Part shown: positions 59,750 through 64,000 of the stretch, piece after piece
Position numbering within the stretch: position 1 is the stretch's first letter
Layout of the letters: each line of letters starts with the position of its first letter
NCBI RefSeq assembly: GCF_045062745.1
Contig: NZ_JBJGED010000032.1
Span: forward strand, 24,543 to 88,542
DNA length: 64,000 nt
From: Paenibacillus_AA sp045062745
GTDB taxonomy: Bacteria > Bacillota > Bacilli > Paenibacillales > NBRC-103111
Direction of reading: 5' to 3'
Position numbers and translations under genes: made by a program
The notes under the pieces: model-generated
What the model was told of the DNA's origin: nothing
The model's database searches: none
The model's input: the letters and a program-made list of their open reading frames with translations, nothing else

Positions 59750-61078
59750 TTATTTGCCGATCGCTTTGCTATGGGAATCTTGAATCTTCTTCGCGATGTC
59801 TTCCGGCTTGCCGCCCATGAGCAGCTCCTGCAGCCCGTTGTTCACGACGTCTGCCGCAGCCGAGCTGAGGCGGCCGTCATACACGGGAGTCATCTTCACC
59901 GTGCCGAGCAGTTTGTAAACTTCCGCGAAAATCGACGTTACTTTCGAAGGATCCAAGTCGACCTTGTAGCTGACGAGCTGGTTGCCTTCCAGCGTCTTCT
60001 TCTGCACTTCCGGGCTAGCCATCGCATAGATCAGCTGGTAGGCGGCGTCTTTGCGGGCGCCATCCACTTTTTTGCTCAGCCCGAGCCCCGTGCCGACTAC
60101 GCCGGACAACGAGTTCGGATCGCCTTTGCCGCCGGGAACGGAAGGGAGAACCGTCACCCGCATGCCGTCAAGCGCTTCCTTGGAAGCATTGGCCGCCAAA
60201 TTCGTGAGCGCCCAGCCGCCGTCGATCATCATGGCCGCTTTGCCTTGCGCGAACATTTGCTCCATCTGCGTGTTGTCGATGCTGTTGAAGCCTTCTTGGA
60301 ACGCGCCGGCCTTGCTGAGCTGCTGCAGGTAAGTCAGAGCTTGCACGAATTCCGGATCCGTGAACTTCGCGCCGTTGCCGTCCACGGCTTTCAGGAACCA
60401 GTCCGTTCCGGTAACACGATCCGCCAAGGAGCTCAGGATGCTAGATTGCGCCACCCACGCCGCTTTGTTGCCCAGGGCGATCGGGGTAACCTTTTCTTTT
60501 TTGAACGTGTCTACCAGCTTCAGCAGGTCATCCCAAGTCTTGGGCGGCTGCACGTTGTATTTGTCGAACAGCGTCTTGCTGTAGAAGAGCAGGGACGTCG
60601 GAGACAAAGCCATCGGAGCGCTGTACGTCTTGCCGTCGATCGTGAATTCGCTGAACGAGTTTGGCAAGAAGCCGTTCTTCCACTCCGGCTTGCTGTCGAG
60701 CAGACTGTTGATCGGCTGGATCAGGTCGCCGCTGACGAATTCCTTCGTCATCGCGCCCGGCCACATCACGAACAAGTCGGGCATTTCGTTCGCTGCGGCT
60801 ACCGTTTTCAATCGAGCTTTGTACCCGTCTGGTGGAATCGCTTGCACGTCCAACTCGATGTTCGGGTTATTTTTCTTGAAGGTGTCGATCGTTTCGCGCA
60901 TCGTTTTGGCCCGAAGATCGTCGCCGGTGTAGTTGTGCCATAAGCTGAGCTTCACTTTCTCAGGCGCCTTCGCGCCTATGCCGGATCCGGTCGTGGAATC
61001 CGCGGATTCCTTCGCGCCGCAGCCGACAATGGTCAGGACAAGAACGAAGACGAGTGCCATAAGCCATGTTTTTTTCAT
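59750..61078 (-). CDS. Sugar ABC transporter substrate-binding lipoprotein
   Basis: 442 residues. Lipobox LTIVGC, lipidated Cys20. The solute-binding family-1 fold is complete (LSLWHNYTGDD, DLFVMWPGAMTKEF, AMMIDGGWALTNLA). It is the first gene of the importer operon and lies directly downstream of the YesN-type regulator gene, which it follows in transcription. AGGAGG precedes the ATG. Substrate unknown, probably an oligosaccharide released by the nearby lyases. Confidence 0.94.
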   Translation of the reverse strand: MKKTWLMALVFVLVLTIVGCGAKESADSTTGSGIGAKAPEKVKLSLWHNYTGDDLRAKTMRETIDTFKKNNPNIELDVQAIPPDGYKARLKTVAAANEMPDLFVMWPGAMTKEFVSGDLIQPINSLLDSKPEWKNGFLPNSFSEFTIDGKTYSAPMALSPTSLLFYSKTLFDKYNVQPPKTWDDLLKLVDTFKKEKVTPIALGNKAAWVAQSSILSSLADRVTGTDWFLKAVDGNGAKFTDPEFVQALTYLQQLSKAGAFQEGFNSIDNTQMEQMFAQGKAAMMIDGGWALTNLAANASKEALDGMRVTVLPSVPGGKGDPNSLSGVVGTGLGLSKKVDGARKDAAYQLIYAMASPEVQKKTLEGNQLVSYKVDLDPSKVTSIFAEVYKLLGTVKMTPVYDGRLSSAAADVVNNGLQELLMGGKPEDIAKKIQDSHSKAIGK

Positions 61079-61169
61079 CTAGGGCTGACCTCCTATTGTT
61101 GATGTTGCCTCTTCAGTATAGGGGGCCTTGCTCGGAAGAGGTACGGGAGAAACTTCGGAGCGCGGGGGG

Positions 61170-62756
61170 TCATTGTTCAGGTTTTCGGGCGGCTTCCCGG
61201 AATTCGGAGGGAGTGCGGCCGGAGAACTTTTTGAACTGTTGGGTGAAATATTTGATATCCTCGTAACCCACACGCTTCGCCACTTCGCTCACCTTGCTCG
61301 GGGTGCCGCTCAGCAGATCGGCCGCCCGGCGCATCCGCTCTTGGGTGACGAATTCTAGATAAGTTTGCCCGGTTTCGCGCTTGAACACTTCGCTGAAATG
61401 GTTCGGGTTCAAATGCACGTAGCGCGCCACTTGCTGCAGCGATAAGCTCTGGTCGAGGTTGTCCTTGATATAGGCGATCGCCTTGCGGATATAGGCGAAC
61501 CGGCTCTGATGGATCGTCTGATGGAAAGCGGTCATGATCGCGGACAGCCGCTTGAACACCTCGTCCTCCGGACGGTCGTCCAGCGCGAAGCTGCCTTCGG
61601 GCGAAGTCGCGTCGGCATGCCCGGCGTCTTGACCTTCGGCGCTTCGCTCGAGCCAGCGGTAGCCGGCCAGGACGAGCGAATGCAGGAACCGCTGCAAGGT
61701 AGCGGGCGTAGCCGCGGGATCGTCCAGCTGCGCACGGACGGTCTGGATCACCCAATGGCGCAGCTCGGTGGCGTTGTGGCTCATGAGGATGGCGGCGAGC
61801 TCGGCCTCTTCCTTCTCGGTGCAGACGGTGCGGCTGCCGGTGCGGTCGCGCAGGTCGTCCACGGTGAGCAAATTTCGCCCGCTGGAACCGACCAGCCCTT
61901 TGTAGCTGTACACGTCGAGCGCCTCCTGATGGGACAGCCGCAGCTCCTCATAGCCGCTCGCGATCCGTCCGAGCGCGGCGAAGACGCTGCACTTCAGCGT
62001 CCGCTCCACACGCTGCAGCGCCAGCTGCAGGCTCGCGCGATCGGTCCGCCCAGGCTCGGGGCGCAGCACGACGAGCACGCGATCGTCCTGCAGCTGCGTG
62101 ACGCAAGGCAGCAGCTCCTGGACGATGTTCTCGGCGGCGCCTTGCAGCAGCTGGGCGAACGGTTTCTCACCCCAACCGGAGGCGGACAGCAGCATCACCT
62201 GGAACGCAGTCGCCTCGGTATCAACGCCCTCCACGCTCAAGTCGACCTTCGCTTGACGGAACCAGCGGCGGATGCGCTCCAGTGCCTCGGCGTCGCCGCC
62301 GAGTCCGACTGTCAGCAGCTTCTCGAGCAGCTGCTTGCGCAGAGCGGCCTGCTGCAGCGTGTCCTGCCGGGACAGCTCCCACTTCTCCAGAATGTTCTGC
62401 TTCGCCTTCATCGCAGCCTTGATGATCTCCTCGGGACGGCTCGTCTTCAGCAAATAGTCGGTTACGCCCTCGCGGAGCGCCTGCTGCGCATAGGCGAAAT
62501 CGTCGTATCCGGTCAAGATGACGACCTCCGTGTCCGGCAGCAGCTCCTTCACCTCGCGCGCGAGCTCGATCCCGTCCAGGCCGGGCATACGGATATCGGT
62601 GAGAATGATGTGCGGCTTCTCCACCGGGATGCGCTCCAATGCTTCCTCGGCCGACGAGGCAGGAGGGAGCAGGTCGAGACCAAGCTCCTTCCAGTCGATT
62701 ACCGTGCAAAGTCCGTTGCGGATGATGACTTCGTCGTCGACGATTAACAGTTTCAT
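61170..62756 (-). CDS. YesN-type response regulator with AraC output domain
   Basis: 528 residues. Receiver domain with Asp7/Asp8 and phosphoacceptor Asp54 in LTDIRMPG. A middle region of about 260 residues has no known motif. A C-terminal AraC domain carries two helix-turn-helix motifs (LSLQQVARYVHLNPNHFSEVFKRETGQTY, SKVSEVAKRVGYEDIKYFTQQFKKFSG). It overlaps the YesM-type kinase gene by four bases. The ABC importer operon begins 91 bases downstream and is its likely target. Confidence 0.94.
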   Translation of the reverse strand: MKLLIVDDEVIIRNGLCTVIDWKELGLDLLPPASSAEEALERIPVEKPHIILTDIRMPGLDGIELAREVKELLPDTEVVILTGYDDFAYAQQALREGVTDYLLKTSRPEEIIKAAMKAKQNILEKWELSRQDTLQQAALRKQLLEKLLTVGLGGDAEALERIRRWFRQAKVDLSVEGVDTEATAFQVMLLSASGWGEKPFAQLLQGAAENIVQELLPCVTQLQDDRVLVVLRPEPGRTDRASLQLALQRVERTLKCSVFAALGRIASGYEELRLSHQEALDVYSYKGLVGSSGRNLLTVDDLRDRTGSRTVCTEKEEAELAAILMSHNATELRHWVIQTVRAQLDDPAATPATLQRFLHSLVLAGYRWLERSAEGQDAGHADATSPEGSFALDDRPEDEVFKRLSAIMTAFHQTIHQSRFAYIRKAIAYIKDNLDQSLSLQQVARYVHLNPNHFSEVFKRETGQTYLEFVTQERMRRAADLLSGTPSKVSEVAKRVGYEDIKYFTQQFKKFSGRTPSEFREAARKPEQ

Positions 62757-64000
62757 GCGTCTCTCTCCCCCCGTGGATGGATCAGCGGAATGCTGAATGA
62801 GATGATCGTGCCTTTGCCGACCTCGCTGTCGATCGTAAGGCCGGACGAAGGACCATAGTGCAGCTGCAGCCGTCGGTGCACATTTAGCAATCCGTAGCTG
62901 CTTGCCTTGTTCGGCCCGGTCAGCCGTGTGAGTCCGCCGCCCGGCTCGGCTGGATCCAGGTTAACCGGAGCGGACAGCCGGCGACGGATGTCCTGCAGCT
63001 TGGCGGGTTCGATGCCGACACCCGTGTCCTCCACCGTGAACCGCATCGCTTCCGGCAGCAGCTCGCCGTGGACGAAGACGGTGCCCCGCTCTTTGCGTTT
63101 TTGAATGCCGTGAATCAGGCTATTCTCGATCAGCGGCTGGAGCAGCAGCTTCAGCATCGTCTTCGGCAGCATCTCCGGATCGATATAGAACTCCACATCG
63201 AACTGATCCGGGAACCGCATGGACTGAATGTGCACATAGTTCTGCACGTGGGCGATTTCCTGCTGCACCGGGCAATATTCCTCGCCCTTGTTTAGGCTGA
63301 AGCGGAGGAAGTCGCTCAGTGCGCCGACCATCTCGGCGATTTGCTTCTCCTTGTTCATGAGCGCGATCCAGTGGATCGACGACAGCGTGTTGTACAGGAA
63401 GTGCGGGTTGATCTGTGCCTGCAGCGCCTGGATGTCGGCTTCCTTCTTCTTCGCTTCGTTCAGCTGCACCTGATCCTTGAGCCGCTCGATCCGGTCGCTC
63501 AGCTTGTTGTAGCTATGAACGAGCAACCCGACCTCGTCCGAGCTGCGCACGGTAATGGTCGGAATCGTGTCGTCCGGATTCAAATCCTTCATGTATTGCG
63601 TGAGCTTCGTGAGAGGCTTTGTCAACCGCTGCAGAATATACAGGATAAGCCCGATAGCCAGCACGATCGCGACGCCGGTCGCGATGGCGGTCAGCGTCAA
63701 CACGTACGTATTCTGTGCGGTATAGACGCGGGTCGGAATGAAGCCGACGAGCTTCCAGCCCAGATTCGGGATCGTATTGTACAGAATCGTCTGCCGTTCC
63801 TGGCCGCTGCCGTAAGTCATGATGCCGGTCGCCTCATCCATAGGTTCCATCCCTGGATACAGGTCGGAGAGCGAACGATTTACCCAGCTCGGGTTCCCGC
63901 CGGTGATGATGCGCTCGTCCTTGTCCAGCAGCAGCACTTGGCCTCGCGGCTCCCAGCCGGCTTCCTGAAGGAACCGCCCGAGCTCCTGCTGGTCGAGGCT
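62753..64000 (-). CDS. YesM-type sensor histidine kinase (5' partial)
   Basis: The frame stays open to the window end, so the N-terminus lies outside; 415 residues are visible. They show the end of an extracytoplasmic Cache-like sensor, a membrane helix (LTAIATGVAIVLAIGLILYIL), HAMP (TKPLTKLTQYMKDLN), the His-kinase box QINPHFLYNTLSSIHW, and an ATPase domain (LIENSLIHGI, DTGVGIE, SYGLLNVHRRLQLHYG). It phosphorylates the overlapping YesN-type regulator and probably senses extracellular sugar. Confidence 0.93.
   Translation of the reverse strand, partial: SLDQQELGRFLQEAGWEPRGQVLLLDKDERIITGGNPSWVNRSLSDLYPGMEPMDEATGIMTYGSGQERQTILYNTIPNLGWKLVGFIPTRVYTAQNTYVLTLTAIATGVAIVLAIGLILYILQRLTKPLTKLTQYMKDLNPDDTIPTITVRSSDEVGLLVHSYNKLSDRIERLKDQVQLNEAKKKEADIQALQAQINPHFLYNTLSSIHWIALMNKEKQIAEMVGALSDFLRFSLNKGEEYCPVQQEIAHVQNYVHIQSMRFPDQFDVEFYIDPEMLPKTMLKLLLQPLIENSLIHGIQKRKERGTVFVHGELLPEAMRFTVEDTGVGIEPAKLQDIRRRLSAPVNLDPAEPGGGLTRLTGPNKASSYGLLNVHRRLQLHYGPSSGLTIDSEVGKGTIISFSIPLIHPRGERDA

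Noticed and set aside
59738..60943. A 401-codon plus-strand frame opposite the sugar-binding lipoprotein gene.
   Set aside because: The minus-strand lipoprotein is unambiguous; the shadow frame is His/Arg-rich and motif-free.
1..64000. tRNA, rRNA or intact transposase genes.
   Set aside because: No cloverleaf, rRNA signature or transposase motif (DDE, Tyr or Ser recombinase) was recognised on either strand.

Overview
The window looks like chromosomal DNA of a Paenibacillus-like Gram-positive soil bacterium. The evidence is strong AGGAGG-type ribosome binding sites with frequent TTG and GTG starts, the bacillithiol genes yojF-bshB2, a YheC/YheD spore-coat protein, S-layer homology repeats, a class-I preQ1 riboswitch before queF, CcpA-type cre sites, and YesMN-type two-component regulation of a sugar ABC transporter. 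No rRNA, tRNA, CRISPR array, prophage or intact insertion sequence was seen. Genus assignment is inference.

Layout. 1-3.1 kb: end of a large clan GH-A glycoside hydrolase with RCC1-like repeats and a FIMAH tail. 3.1-7.6 kb: response regulator, histidine kinase and MMPL exporter. 7.6-17.1 kb: many small stress or redox genes, each with its own regulator: a VOC protein, a broken sigma factor, a TetR unit with three operators, an old yellow enzyme opposite an Fe-S-type regulator, a degenerate GIY-YIG protein, a DUF1801 protein, a nucleotidase remnant, and PadR with an MFS exporter. 17.1-17.7 kb: a non-coding stretch packed with palindromic repeats. 17.8-26.3 kb: yojF-bshB2, a YwqA/YwqB-like helicase and SWIM pair, a glycosyltransferase with a PlsY paralogue, and a spermidine-synthase-like protein. 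26.3-29 kb: uracil permease and a PL22-like beta-propeller gene flanked by direct repeats.

29-41.3 kb is a carbohydrate-use region. It has a 1514-residue secreted heparinase II/III-like enzyme, a divergent lipoprotein binding protein with no permease beside it, a GntR regulator fused to a solute-binding domain, an Eis-like acetyltransferase, YheC/YheD, and a second, cytoplasmic heparinase II/III-like protein. 41.4-46 kb: a histidine kinase/response regulator pair feeding an S-layer-domain protein and an ankyrin lipoprotein. 46-52 kb: PhyH dioxygenase opposite AraC, queF plus a YhhQ-like transporter under the riboswitch, a nucleotidyltransferase, a hydrolase and a conserved small protein. 52.3-64 kb: a third heparinase II/III-like enzyme with a CBM9-like domain, a Gfo/Idh/MocA oxidoreductase, then an ABC sugar importer (binding protein and two permeases) behind a YesN/YesM two-component pair that runs off the window.

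How the parts fit. Three different heparinase II/III-like proteins, a PL22-like protein, a GH-A enzyme, two binding proteins, an importer and an oxidoreductase point to use of complex, probably uronate-containing polysaccharides. Catabolite repression (cre) and local sensors appear to control them.

The most unusual signals are: (1) 25-nt boxes in groups of four with nearly the same pitch (50-51, 57-61, 51 nt) at three intergenic sites, two of them sharing one sequence family arranged forward-forward-reverse-reverse; (2) the GntR/solute-binding fusion without export signals; (3) a 69-nt palindromic repeat present in two copies 32 kb apart; (4) a three-site TetR operator set; (5) a three-way-junction-like leader before the YheC/YheD gene.
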